Counted from the first letter of the stretch, positions 17,046 to 25,885 are shown. The stretch: 64,000 bases of DNA from Dehalococcoidia bacterium (GCA_028279505.1 JANQNP010000031.1:81413-145412), one strand, 5' to 3'. Notes: generated from the letters alone by a model not told the origin. Numbers and translations are program-made.

Positions 17046-17401
17046 CTCGTCACCTGCGCCGCCACGCAGAGCCAGCGCCCGTCCTGCCACGACCAGATGT
17101 CGGTGTATCGCGCCGCGCCCGCGGCTCCCGAGGGTGTCTCGAACGTCGTCCGCGCGTGGATGATCGCGAACTCGCCGAGGACGCGAACGAGCACGTCGTG
17201 CGCCTCGATCCGCGACGACCCGGACCCGGCGGCGACCTGCGCGAGGAAGCCCGCGCGGTCAACGATCGACCCGTCCGGGTTGGAGTTCATGAAGTCGGGC
17301 GCGAGGTGACGTTCGAACCAGGCAGGGTCGCGCTCCTCGACGCCGCGGACGTACCCGGCGTTCAGCTCGCTCAGCGTCGCGTGATCGTCCTGCTCCGGCA
17401 T
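17039..17401 (-). CDS. NTF2-like/SnoaL-like (DUF4440-type) protein
   Basis: ATG 17401 has a strong AGGAGG site. The 120-residue alpha+beta cone protein has LNAGYVRGVEERDPAWFERHL, DFMNSNPDG, FLAQVAAG and the closing strands RYTDIWSWQDGRWLCVAAQVT, the usual end of SnoaL/DUF4440 members. These bind small hydrophobic ligands or act as isomerases/cyclases. It is coupled to the DUF3237 gene, so the two may handle one substrate. Confidence 0.8.
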   Translation of the reverse strand: MPEQDDHATLSELNAGYVRGVEERDPAWFERHLAPDFMNSNPDGSIVDRAGFLAQVAAGSGSSRIEAHDVLVRVLGEFAIIHARTTFETPSGAAGAARYTDIWSWQDGRWLCVAAQVTRC

Positions 17402-17441
17402 CGGTGACCTCCTGTTCGTCGGGAGGCCCAGCTGAGCAGCG

Positions 17442-18308
17442 TCAGTTGGCGGTCGCTGTCACGATCCTGCGAAGGTCCTCGGCGGCTCCTCTGGCGGCGG
17501 CGCGTCGAAATGCTGAGGGCGTCACGCCGAAGAACGCGCGAAAGCGCGCCGCGAAGTGGCTGTGGCTCGAGAACCCCGAGGCCAATCCCACCGCGGTCAG
17601 CTCGTGTTCCGACTCCACCAGCAGCTCGAGCGCCATCGCCAGGCGGGCGCGCACGACATAACGGTAGATCGAGGTGCCGAGGGCGCGGCGGAACATCCTC
17701 GAGAGGTGGTAGGGCGACACGCTCGCCGCGCGCCCCAGCTCGCCGAGCGTCCACGGGTGAGCGGGATCCGCGCTCACCGCCTCCTTGACCGCCTCGATGG
17801 CCGCGCGGTGCTCCGAGGGCTGCGCGTCGCGGTCGTGGGCGCCTCGCACGGGGAGCGCCTGCTCCACCAGCCAACCGCTCAGCTCCTCTACCTCGATCGG
17901 GTCCCAATCGCCGGTATGGAACCGCCGCCACAGCACGTTGCGCGCCGCCATCGCGGGGGCGGGGAGCAGCGGCGCCGCGCTCGACTCGGCACGCTCGAGG
18001 TGCGCGGTCGCCCCGACCTCGGACGCCACATCGTCGGAGAAGCGGATCGTCAGGCAGCGATCGCCGATGCCGGCGGGGTAGCTGAGCCGGTACGGTCGCT
18101 CGGCGCGGATCAGGACCGCGTCGTTCGGCGTCCCCACGACGCGCGACCGGGACCCCTCGTGCTTGGCGAACACGCCGGCCACCGGCAGCACGAGGACGTT
18201 CGTCGCCTGCACCTCTTCGTCGCCAGGCTCGGCTGACGCGTCGCGCACGTCGACACGCCCGATCTGCCAGATCCCGCTATCGAGGAAGGTGCGTCGAGTG
18301 ATCTGCAT
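17442..18308 (-). CDS. AraC-family transcriptional regulator
   Basis: The 288-residue protein has an N-terminal cupin-like sensing half (VLVLPVAGVFAKHEG, VLIRAERPYRLSYP) and a C-terminal double helix-turn-helix: WTLGELGRAASVSPYHLSRMFRRALG, then LTAVGLASGFSSHSHFAARFRAFFGVTPSAFR. It lies 40 bases upstream of the NTF2-like/DUF3237 pair on the same strand and is likely to control this group or itself. Confidence 0.9.
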   Translation of the reverse strand: MQITRRTFLDSGIWQIGRVDVRDASAEPGDEEVQATNVLVLPVAGVFAKHEGSRSRVVGTPNDAVLIRAERPYRLSYPAGIGDRCLTIRFSDDVASEVGATAHLERAESSAAPLLPAPAMAARNVLWRRFHTGDWDPIEVEELSGWLVEQALPVRGAHDRDAQPSEHRAAIEAVKEAVSADPAHPWTLGELGRAASVSPYHLSRMFRRALGTSIYRYVVRARLAMALELLVESEHELTAVGLASGFSSHSHFAARFRAFFGVTPSAFRRAAARGAAEDLRRIVTATAN

Positions 18309-18404
18309 TCGATGACCCGCGACTGCCGACGGAGGGCGAGGGCCCTGTCCCGGTCGCGGGGCAGCGTATCCGATCGGCGTGCGGGCGCCGTGACGCCCTC
18401 GGGG

Positions 18405-19739
18405 CTAGGCCGCCTCCCGCGCGGTGCGCGGGACCGCATCGACGCCCGTCGCCTCGGGCAGGCCCTGCGCCGCGCAGGCCGCGCGCTGCCCAGCCTCGTC
18501 GGGGCTGCCGAGGATGTCCGCCTCGGACTGCTGCCGGCGGAGCATCCAGAGGATCGGCAGCGACAGCGTGCTTGCGACACCACCGACGATGTACCCGTCG
18601 CTGATCGAGCGCTCCTGCGAGATGTAGCCGAGCGCAGTCTGCCCGCCGATGCCGCCCACGCTGCCGATCATCGAGCCGAACGACACGACCGTCGCCCGCT
18701 GCTCGCTCGGCACCAGGCCGTGCAGGAATGCCTGTTGCACCGGCCCCATCACGCCGAGCGCCGCGCCCAGCAGCATCAGCAGCGCCGCGGCCTGCCAGAA
18801 CTCGGTTGCGAAGCCCATCCCGATCGCGGCCGCGCTCAACGCGGCCGCGCCGCCCGCGAGCAGCGTCGTCCGCTTCCCGCAGGGCCGTGCGAGCGTGCCC
18901 ACCAGCAGATTGCCGACGATCGTCGCGAGGGCGAGCCCCGCCGATGTCGCGCCGACCACCCAGATCAGATCCTCCTCAAGCAGCTCGAGCACGAACGGCT
19001 GCCACGCGTAGAAGCCCCAGATCAGGAACCCGGTCTGCACGAAGCTCAGGGTGAACAGCCAGCGTGCCGGTCGCACGCTCCAGCCGTGGTCGATCCCCGC
19101 CCGTGCCACGGTCGCCATCTCCGAGGGCAGCTCGCGCAGCCCGACCCGCCGCGGGACGAACCCGCGGTCGTGCATCACGATCGTGGCCACCGCGAACACC
19201 GCCACCAGCAGCACCGCCCGCGCCACGAACGGCACCGCGAGGTCGACATCTCCGAGGACCCCGCCGCCCAGCGTCCCGCCCACCATCGCGACGCCGCTGA
19301 CGATCGCGCCGCGCGCGAAGATGCGGTCCAGGTCGCCCTCGTAGCCCGCGTCATCGAGGGCGTCGACGAGCCACGCTTCGACCGCGCCGGAGTAGAAGGT
19401 GAAGCCGAGGCCGAGCACCAGCGAGGCGACGATGAACCAGCCGAGTCCGCCGTCGAGCTCCGCGACGATGAGGTAGCCCAGCGTCCCGAGGAACAGCACC
19501 GCCGCCGATGCGAGGAAGGAGGCACGCCGCCCTACGGTGTCGGCAACGACGCCCGTCGGGATCTCGAACGCCACCATCCCCACCGTGAACGCCGCGTTGG
19601 CGGTGAACACCCCAAGCAGATCCAGCCCGGCGTCGAGCAGGAAGAGGGTGTTCACGCCCCAGATCACCGAGGCCGAGAGCGTGTAGAGCCCGGCGATCAG
19701 CAGGTAGTTGCGGACGACTCGTTGTGAGGCGGCGTTCAT
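18405..19739 (-). CDS. Major facilitator superfamily transporter
   Basis: The 444-residue protein has about 12 hydrophobic segments. The MFS motif A equivalent lies between TM2 and TM3 (GVVADTVGRRASFLASA), and FEIPTGVVAD is typical of drug/efflux-type members. The second half has TLARPCGKRTTLLAG. The hydrophilic tail after the last helix is about 50 residues. It is 31 bases downstream of the alpha/beta-hydrolase-fold gene, suggesting one transcript. The substrate is unknown. Confidence 0.87.
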   Translation of the reverse strand: MNAASQRVVRNYLLIAGLYTLSASVIWGVNTLFLLDAGLDLLGVFTANAAFTVGMVAFEIPTGVVADTVGRRASFLASAAVLFLGTLGYLIVAELDGGLGWFIVASLVLGLGFTFYSGAVEAWLVDALDDAGYEGDLDRIFARGAIVSGVAMVGGTLGGGVLGDVDLAVPFVARAVLLVAVFAVATIVMHDRGFVPRRVGLRELPSEMATVARAGIDHGWSVRPARWLFTLSFVQTGFLIWGFYAWQPFVLELLEEDLIWVVGATSAGLALATIVGNLLVGTLARPCGKRTTLLAGGAAALSAAAIGMGFATEFWQAAALLMLLGAALGVMGPVQQAFLHGLVPSEQRATVVSFGSMIGSVGGIGGQTALGYISQERSISDGYIVGGVASTLSLPILWMLRRQQSEADILGSPDEAGQRAACAAQGLPEATGVDAVPRTAREAA

Positions 19740-19770
19740 CGAGGAGTACGCCGCCTCTCAGGAGGAGCGA

Positions 19771-20643
19771 TCAGACGGGAAGGTTCGCGATGCTCTGCAG
19801 GAACTCGCGGATGTTGAGCGCCAGCATCGCCGGCTGATCGGTCGGGACCGGGTGGCCGGCCTCCTCGATCAGCGACACGCGCGAGCCCACCACGCGACGG
19901 TGCAGCCGCTGGATCGCCTCCGGCGTCAGCATGTCGGTCTCGGCGCCGCGGACGATCATCATGGGGCACTGCAGCCGGTCGGCGCAGTCCCACAGGTCGT
20001 GGAAGCGGCGCTGGCCGGGGTCGGGCTCGATCGGGCGCGCGGTTGCGTCGCGGAAGACCGGGTCGAAGTCCCAGACGTACGCCCCGTTGTCGCTCTTCAG
20101 CGCACCGAGGGCGCGCCGCTCGAGCTGCTCGGTCGTCGCGTACGGGTAGAACGGCCGGAACGCCTCGATCGCCTCTTCCAGCGAGCTGAAGGTGTCGGCG
20201 GTGCCGACCAGGCGACGCAGCGACTCCATGCCGGACCGCAGCACCTCGGGCGCCGTCTCGACGAGCACGAGGGCGCTGACCGCCTCCGGGTGTTCGGCGG
20301 CGTAGCAGATCGCGTCCGCCCCGCCCATCGCGTGCCCCACGAGGGTCACCGACCGCAGACCGAGCTGTTCGATGATCGCCTCGAGGTCTTCGACCTGGGC
20401 GGTGCGGCTGTAGTCCTGGTTGCTCGCGTAGCTGCTCTCGCCGTGGCCGCGCAGGTCCATCGCAATCACGCGGAACTCGCGCCCGAGATCCGGGCCGACC
20501 TCGAGCCAGATCTCGCTCGTTTCGGCATAGCCGTGCAGCAGCAGCACCGCGTGCTTGGTGCGACCGTCGCCCCACTCGCGGTAGCGGAACTTGAGACCGT
20601 TGGCCTCGATGAAGTCTTCGCGGGGCTTGGTCGAACCGGCCAT
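19771..20643 (-). CDS. Alpha/beta-hydrolase fold protein with Ala at the nucleophile position
   Basis: ATG 20643 (MAGSTKPREDF) is preferred to the open-frame start at 20721, with GAGGA upstream. The 290-residue chain has the oxyanion region LLLHGYAETSEIW, DLRGHGESS, the acid region RGAETDMLTPEA and His in EEAGHPVPTDQP. The nucleophile elbow reads LVGHAMGGAD, so the expected GHSMGG Ser is Ala; I re-read the codon as GCG on the minus strand. It therefore probably is not a Ser hydrolase. A cofactor-free dioxygenase-like, lyase-like or binding role is possible. Confidence 0.85.
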   Translation of the reverse strand: MAGSTKPREDFIEANGLKFRYREWGDGRTKHAVLLLHGYAETSEIWLEVGPDLGREFRVIAMDLRGHGESSYASNQDYSRTAQVEDLEAIIEQLGLRSVTLVGHAMGGADAICYAAEHPEAVSALVLVETAPEVLRSGMESLRRLVGTADTFSSLEEAIEAFRPFYPYATTEQLERRALGALKSDNGAYVWDFDPVFRDATARPIEPDPGQRRFHDLWDCADRLQCPMMIVRGAETDMLTPEAIQRLHRRVVGSRVSLIEEAGHPVPTDQPAMLALNIREFLQSIANLPV

Positions 20644-20819
20644 CGGCGTGGCGTCCTCGGAACTCGTGCGGATGGCGTGAACGCCAGGTCGCGGCAATTG
20701 GGTGACATTCGATGCTAGCACCGGGGGGCGCTAACGCCGATATCTCGCCGTCAGCGCTCGCCCTCGGCGCCGCGCCGACGCTGGTGTGGCTGGTCGGCCG
20801 CGCCTAGACTCGGCGGAGC

Positions 20820-21224
20820 ATGCCGATCTACCAGTACGACTGCGCCACTTGCGAACGGCAGGTTGAGGTGTTCTTCCGCTCCGCGAAGAACGCGACCGAC
20901 CCGGTTTGCCCGGAGTGCGGCGGTCGCGAGCTCAAGAAGCGCATCTCCCGCGTCGCGCGGGTGCGCTCGTCGTCGCAGCGTCTCGGTGACATCGACCTTG
21001 ACCAGGAGCTCGGACGCCTCGATAGCCAGGATCCCGCCGACTTCTCTCGCTGGGCGCGACGCATGGGCGAGCAGTACGACGACGAGCTGGGGTCCGACTT
21101 CGGCGAGCTGGCCGACCGAGCCGATGCCGGCGACGACCCGATCGAGCGCGCCGACCCCGGCCACGCCCTCAGCAGCCGGCTCAGCAAAGCGAAGGAACAG
21201 ATCGCCGGCGACGGGGACGCCTGA
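20820..21224 (+). CDS. FmdB-type zinc-ribbon protein, long form
   Basis: The 134-residue protein opens with MPIYQYDCATCERQVEVFF and CPECGGRELKKRISRVARVR, a CxxC...CxxC zinc ribbon of the FmdB/putative regulatory family. The rest is acidic and helical (LGDIDLDQELGRLDSQDPAD, FGELADRADAG). The next gene encodes a shorter paralogue and overlaps by one base (TGATG), so the two are coupled. Confidence 0.85.
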   Translation: MPIYQYDCATCERQVEVFFRSAKNATDPVCPECGGRELKKRISRVARVRSSSQRLGDIDLDQELGRLDSQDPADFSRWARRMGEQYDDELGSDFGELADRADAGDDPIERADPGHALSSRLSKAKEQIAGDGDA

Positions 21225-21559
21225 TGCCGATCTACGAGTACCGCTGCGAGGCGTGCGACGAGGTCAGCACGGTCTTCGTCCGCAGCGCGCGGTCCGAAGT
21301 ACGCCCAACATGTGAACACTGCGGCTCGAAGCGCATGAAGCGGCTGATGTCGCGGCTCTCCCGCGTCAAGAACGACCAGCAGGTGATGGATGACCTCGGG
21401 ATGCCGGACCCCGGCGGATCGATCGAGGATCCGCGTCAGATCGGGCGCTGGGTGGAGAAGCGATTCGAGGACTACGGGATGGACGTCCCGTCAGAAACGC
21501 GCGAGATGATCGATGCCGCCCGCGACGGCGAGCTACCCGATCCAGTCAGTGACCTCTAG
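21224..21559 (+). CDS. FmdB-type zinc-ribbon protein, second copy
   Basis: The 111-residue product begins MPIYEYRCEACDEVSTVFV, then CEHCGSKRMKRLMSRLSRVK: the same zinc ribbon as the gene before it, with a divergent tail (IGRWVEKRFEDYGMDVPSET). Tandem duplication followed by divergence is the simplest explanation. Function is unknown; FmdB was first described as a regulatory protein of formamidase/amidase operons. Confidence 0.85.
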   Translation: MPIYEYRCEACDEVSTVFVRSARSEVRPTCEHCGSKRMKRLMSRLSRVKNDQQVMDDLGMPDPGGSIEDPRQIGRWVEKRFEDYGMDVPSETREMIDAARDGELPDPVSDL

Positions 21560-21605
21560 GTCCTGATCGCACCCATTCCTGCTGATCGCTCGCCTGCACG
21601 ACCAC

Positions 21606-21637
21606 TTATCCGATCCGGTGGATAACTCTGTGGATAC
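21606..21637 (+). promoter_or_regulatory. Cluster of DnaA-box-like sequences upstream of hppA
   Basis: The 243-base gap before hppA holds TTATCC (21606-21611), GGTGGATAA (21617-21625) and TGTGGATAC (21629-21637). The last two each differ by one base from the reverse-complement DnaA box TGTGGATAA, and the first is a partial forward box. Three such sites in 32 bases may be a DnaA-binding or titration site, or chance. No dnaA, dnaN or AT-rich unwinding region is nearby. Confidence 0.3.
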
Positions 21638-21802
21638 CATACGCGCAATCGCATAGGCGTTTGATCGATGATTCGGTCGGCGGCGTGATGCGGCTACCAG
21701 ATCCCGATGCTACGCTGCCGCGCGTTCCGCGTACTTCTGGGGCGGTCTGCACGAGTCAGACGGGTACGCGGCGGCCTGTGCTCCAGGGAGGTCAATCAAG
21801 CA

Positions 21803-23869
21803 ATGGAGATCTTGTACCTGGCGCTCGCCGCCGCGGTCATCGGCCTGGTCTTCGCCGTCATCACGGCGCGGCAGCTGATGACCGAGGACGAGGGCGACGA
21901 GACGATGCGCTCGATCGGCGTGTCGATTCAGGAGGGCGCCGCCGCGTTCTTGCAACGCGAATACACCTTCCTCGCCGCGTTCGTGGTCATCGTCACCATC
22001 GTGCTCGCGGTGTTCATCGACTTCGACGCGCTCGACAAGCTCGGTGACTCCCGCGGTGAGCTGATCGACTTGCCGAGGACCGCGATCGCCTACCTGCTCG
22101 GCGCGATCGCCTCGGCGACCGCGGGCTACATCGGCATGTACGTCGCCGTCCGCGCGAACGTCCGCACCGCCGCGAAGGCCCGGATCGGCCTCAACCCGGC
22201 GCTCCGCGTCGCCTTCTCGTCCGGTTCGGTCATGGGCGTGACGGTCACCGGCCTCAGCCTGCTCTTCATCACCCTGCTCTACATGGTCTTCCAGGACGTC
22301 GGCCCGCTCACCGGGTTCGCGTTCGGCGCCTCCTCGATCGCGCTCTTCGCGCGTGTCGGCGGCGGCATCTTCACCAAGGCTGCCGACGTCGGCGCCGACC
22401 TCGTCGGCAAGGTCGAGGCCGGGATCCCGGAGGACGACCCCCGGAACCCCGCCACGATCGCGGACAACGTCGGTGACAACGTCGGCGACGTCGCCGGCAT
22501 GGGCGCCGACCTCTTCGAGTCCTACACGGGCTCGATCGTCGCCACCGTCGCCCTCGGCTCGGTGGCGGTCATCGGCGTCGGCGAGAACGCCGTCTTCGAG
22601 TCGGAGGCGGTCGCCGAGTACACCTCGGACGCGTTCATCCTGCCCTTCGCCGTGATGGCGCTGGGCATCTTCGCCTCGATCATTGGCACGTTCCTCGTGC
22701 GCACGAGCGAAGACGCGAACATGGGCCGCCTGCTCTGGGCGCTCCGGACCGGCATCTTCGGCGCCAGCGGGCTCGCGCTCGTCGGCACGGCCGTGGTCAT
22801 CCTCGCGTTGGACCTCGACTTCAAGCTGTTCTTCGCGGTCCTCGCCGGACTCGTCGCGGGCCAGATCATCGGAACGGTGACCGAGTACTACACGGCCTAC
22901 GAGTTCTCGCCGACGCAGCGGCTCTCCGCACAGGCGGAGACGGGCGCCGGGACGCTGGTCATCGGTGGTCTGGGCCTCGGCATGCTCTCAACCGCGGTGC
23001 CGCTGATCACGATCGTCGCCGCCATCTGGATCACCTTCGAGCTCGCCGGCCTCTACGGCATCGCCCTGGCAGCGGTCGGCATGCTGGCCCCGCTCGGCAT
23101 CACGCTCGCGACCGACGCCTACGGCCCGGTCGCGGACAACGCCGGCGGCATCGCCGAGCAGTCTGGCCTCCCCGAGGAGGTGCGCGACCGCACGGACGCC
23201 CTCGACAGCCTCGGCAACACCACCGCGGCGACCGGCAAGGGCTTCGCCATCGGTTCGGCGGTCCTCACCTCGCTCGCGCTGCTGGTGACCTACTCGCAGG
23301 TGACGAACATCACCGCGTTCGACCTCCTCGAGGTCGAGGTCCTGATCGGTCTGCTCATCGGCGGCATGATGCCGTTCGTCTTCGGCGCTCTCACGATGCA
23401 GGCGGTCGGTGACGCCGCGACCTCGATGGTCAACGAGGTCCGCCGTCAGTTCCGGGAGCACCCCGGGATCATGGACGGCACCGAGGACCCCGACCACACC
23501 CGGGCGATCTCGATCGCGACCGACGGTGCGCTGAAGCAGATGATCGTGCCCGGCGCCCTTGCGGTCGCCGTTCCAGTCCTCGTTGGCGCGGCGCTCGGCC
23601 CGGAGGCCCTCGGTGGTCTGCTCGCCGGCTCCATCTCCGCTGGCGCGCTGCTGGCGCTGATGATGGCCAACGCCGGCGGCGCCTGGGACAACGCGAAGAA
23701 GTACATCGAGGCGGGCCACCACGGTGGCAAGAACTCCGAGGCCCATCACGCGGCCGTCGTCGGTGACACGGTCGGCGACCCGTTCAAGGACACCTCGGGT
23801 CCGGCGCTCAACATCCTCTTGAAGCTGATGTCGATCGTCGCCGTCGTCTTCGGGCCGCTCTTCCTGTAG
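21803..23869 (+). CDS. hppA: Membrane-bound pyrophosphatase, K+-dependent type
   Basis: ATG 21803 follows GGAGGT; the frame is open further upstream without a start signal. The 688-residue protein has about 16 membrane helices and couples PPi hydrolysis to H+ or Na+ export. The catalytic loop DVGADLVGKVEAGIPEDDPR and PATIADNVGDNVGD are intact, as are DAYGPVADNAGGIAE and DTVGDPFKDTSGP. The stretch GNTTAATGKGFAIGSA has Ala rather than Lys at the K+-selectivity position, which in this family indicates K+ dependence. H+ versus Na+ transport cannot be decided by eye. Confidence 0.95.
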   Translation: MEILYLALAAAVIGLVFAVITARQLMTEDEGDETMRSIGVSIQEGAAAFLQREYTFLAAFVVIVTIVLAVFIDFDALDKLGDSRGELIDLPRTAIAYLLGAIASATAGYIGMYVAVRANVRTAAKARIGLNPALRVAFSSGSVMGVTVTGLSLLFITLLYMVFQDVGPLTGFAFGASSIALFARVGGGIFTKAADVGADLVGKVEAGIPEDDPRNPATIADNVGDNVGDVAGMGADLFESYTGSIVATVALGSVAVIGVGENAVFESEAVAEYTSDAFILPFAVMALGIFASIIGTFLVRTSEDANMGRLLWALRTGIFGASGLALVGTAVVILALDLDFKLFFAVLAGLVAGQIIGTVTEYYTAYEFSPTQRLSAQAETGAGTLVIGGLGLGMLSTAVPLITIVAAIWITFELAGLYGIALAAVGMLAPLGITLATDAYGPVADNAGGIAEQSGLPEEVRDRTDALDSLGNTTAATGKGFAIGSAVLTSLALLVTYSQVTNITAFDLLEVEVLIGLLIGGMMPFVFGALTMQAVGDAATSMVNEVRRQFREHPGIMDGTEDPDHTRAISIATDGALKQMIVPGALAVAVPVLVGAALGPEALGGLLAGSISAGALLALMMANAGGAWDNAKKYIEAGHHGGKNSEAHHAAVVGDTVGDPFKDTSGPALNILLKLMSIVAVVFGPLFL

Positions 23870-23895
23870 CCGCCCGCGGTTTCGTCAGACTTGCG

Positions 23896-23923
23896 ACAGG
23901 GCCCGCCGATCGGCGGGCCCTGT
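23896..23923 (+). terminator. Palindromic terminator after hppA
   Basis: A perfect 28-base palindrome (ACAGGGCCCGCCGA and its complement) starts 27 bases after the hppA stop and is followed by TCGTTCCTT. It is a strong, GC-rich intrinsic terminator candidate. Confidence 0.8.
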
Positions 23924-24040
23924 TCGTTCCTTGCGGGCCTACCGAGGTCCATTCGTATGCGTCTCTGACACCTCCAGAAACCTGCTGATCGTGCCGAGGA
24001 TCACCCCGTAACGCGGGCTCTCGCCGCCCATGGAGGTGTC

Positions 24041-25273
24041 ATGGACGATCGCGCACTGCTTGCCGATGGCACCACGGGTGCAGCCTTCGCCCTTTCGCCG
24101 CTCTCCGAGGGCAACGCGGCCCTCGCTCCCTCGACCCGTTCCGAACTGCTTGCACACCTCAGCGCTGCCTTTGACCTCGCTGAGGGACGCACCGAGGGCC
24201 ACGCCGCCCGCGTGGCGCTGCTCGGCCTCGAGACGGCCCGCTCGCTCCGGCTCGACCGCGAGACCCGCGAGCGGCTGTTCTACGCCGCGCTGCTGCATGA
24301 CGCCCACCTCGGCGTCGACCCCGACGAGGCGCAGCTCGAGGTGGCCGCCCGCGCCGTCTTCAAGCTCGGCCTCGACCTCGGCGTGGCGCAGGTCATCCGC
24401 GCCGCGCGCGACCTGATCGAGGGCAAGAGCGAGGCGGACGACGAGACCCCGATCGAGGCGCTCTGCGTCGCCGCCGCCCACTGGGCCTGCGACGCCGCCG
24501 AGGACGAGAACCCGCTCCGCGCGCGCACGCGCCTGCAGGCCGCGAATGACGCCGAACTGGCGAAGGTCGCCGGCACCCAGGTCGCGACCGCGCTCCGTGA
24601 AGCGCTCCGCAACGACGAGACCTGGATCCACTTCTGGGACGACGAGCTCCCCGCGTTCGCGGCGAGCCAGGTCGTCGGCGAGCGCGGTCCCTCCGTCAAC
24701 GATGTGGTCGAAGCCGCCTCGGCGATGGGCGACCTCGTCGACGCCGCGCTCCGCGAGCCGGGCCGGGCTCGCCGCGTCTCCGAGCTCGCCTCGGCGCTCG
24801 CCCGCCAGCTCGCGCTGCCCGAGGCCACGCAGGAGGCGCTCGGCGTTGCCGGCTACCTCGTGGACATCGGTCAGCTCAGCGTTCCGCGCGAGATCACCGA
24901 GAAGCCCTCGATCCTCAGCGTCGAGGAGATGGAGCAGATGCGCCGCCACCCCGGTCTCGGCGCACGCATCGTCGAGCGGATCGCCGGCATGGGCGACATC
25001 GCCCTCTGGATCGAGATGCACCACGAGCGCCCCGACGGTCGCGGCTACCCGGAGATGCTGACCAACGACGAGCTCCCGCTCCCGCCGCGGATCCTCGCGG
25101 TCGCCGACAGCTACTGGGCCCTCCGCGCCGAGCGCCCGTATCGCCCCGCAATGTCCGTCGACGAGGCGATCGAGGTCATCCAAGCCGGTGCCGGCGCGCA
25201 GTACGACCAGCAGGTCGCGAACGCGCTCAAGGCCGTCGTCAACGAGGCCGAGGAAGACGCCGACGCCGCCTAG
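24041..25273 (+). CDS. Double HD-domain protein, HD-GYP-like with altered HD signature
   Basis: ATG 24041 follows GGAGGTGTC. The 410-residue protein contains an N-terminal HD-like domain (EGHAARVALLGLETARSL, YAALLHDAHLG) and a C-terminal HD-GYP-like domain with HHERPDGRGYP. In the second domain the expected HD pair reads VD (LVDIGQLSVP), so the first metal-ligand His is lost, while MRRHPGLGARIVERI and ILAVADSYWAL remain. HD-GYP proteins hydrolyse cyclic di-GMP; with this change the activity is doubtful and a sensor or binding role is possible. Confidence 0.85.
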   Translation: MDDRALLADGTTGAAFALSPLSEGNAALAPSTRSELLAHLSAAFDLAEGRTEGHAARVALLGLETARSLRLDRETRERLFYAALLHDAHLGVDPDEAQLEVAARAVFKLGLDLGVAQVIRAARDLIEGKSEADDETPIEALCVAAAHWACDAAEDENPLRARTRLQAANDAELAKVAGTQVATALREALRNDETWIHFWDDELPAFAASQVVGERGPSVNDVVEAASAMGDLVDAALREPGRARRVSELASALARQLALPEATQEALGVAGYLVDIGQLSVPREITEKPSILSVEEMEQMRRHPGLGARIVERIAGMGDIALWIEMHHERPDGRGYPEMLTNDELPLPPRILAVADSYWALRAERPYRPAMSVDEAIEVIQAGAGAQYDQQVANALKAVVNEAEEDADAA

Positions 25274-25349
25274 GCGTGGCTTCGAGGGCGATCCGTTGGT
25301 GGATCGCCGAGACTGGCCGGCAAGGCTCTAACCGAGCGCGGTGGATCCT

Positions 25350-25703
25350 CTAGACGCGTTCGAATCGCTCGATATCGAGCACGAACACGATCGCGCCACC
25401 GACGCGCACCTCGACCGGTTCCGAGGTGAATCCGCCGTCACCGAGGAACGGCAGCGTCTGCACCGGCACGAACTCCTTGCGGGCGTGACACACCTCGCGA
25501 ACGATGTCCATCAGCGGCTCGAGATCCGCCTCCGGCACGCCGCTCAGGATCGTGACGCTGCCACGACGCAGGAACCCGCCGGTCGAGCCGATCTTCGTCG
25601 CCGAGTACCCGCTCTCAACCATCTGCTTCATCAGCTGATTGGCGTCCGAGTCGGACACCACGAGGATGCACATCTTCGTCGGCTGCGGTCGCTCGGTCGT
25701 CAT
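25350..25703 (-). CDS. Cyclic-di-AMP receptor, PII-like (DarA/PstA family, DUF970)
   Basis: The 117-residue protein matches the family: CILVVSDSDANQLMKQMVES, GYSATKIGSTGGFLRRGS, VTILSGVPEADLEPLMDIVR and GGAIVFVLDIERFERV. The STGGFLRRG stretch lines the ligand site. It binds c-di-AMP as a trimer and relays it by an unknown partner. The preceding gene overlaps by four bases (ATGA), so a small membrane protein is co-made. Confidence 0.9.
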   Translation of the reverse strand: MTTERPQPTKMCILVVSDSDANQLMKQMVESGYSATKIGSTGGFLRRGSVTILSGVPEADLEPLMDIVREVCHARKEFVPVQTLPFLGDGGFTSEPVEVRVGGAIVFVLDIERFERV

Positions 25704-25885
25704 GCCGGTGCCTCCTCGGTGGTGGGCGTGTCCTCGGATGCGGCGCTCGGCTCGATCGCCGGCGCGCCGGTGGTGGGCGCCGGCGACTCGAGCGCCGGCT
25801 GGTTCCGAAGCCCTCGCGCAGCCATCCAGAGCGCGGCGACGGTCCCCAGGACGGCCCCGGTCAGCAGGGCCAGCAACGTCTTCAT
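25700..25885 (-). CDS. Small single-pass membrane protein coupled to the c-di-AMP receptor gene
   Basis: ATG 25885 follows GAGGAGA. The 61-residue product is one transmembrane helix (LLALLTGAVLGTVAALWMAA) with a short basic loop and a Pro/Glu/Thr-rich tail. Its stop overlaps the start of the c-di-AMP receptor gene. It could tether or be controlled by the receptor; this is inferred from the overlap only. Confidence 0.7.
   Translation of the reverse strand: MKTLLALLTGAVLGTVAALWMAARGLRNQPALESPAPTTGAPAIEPSAASEDTPTTEEAPA

Noticed and set aside
18312..19727. 471-residue plus-strand frame
   Set aside because: Antisense to the MFS transporter gene; Arg/His-rich and without start signals.
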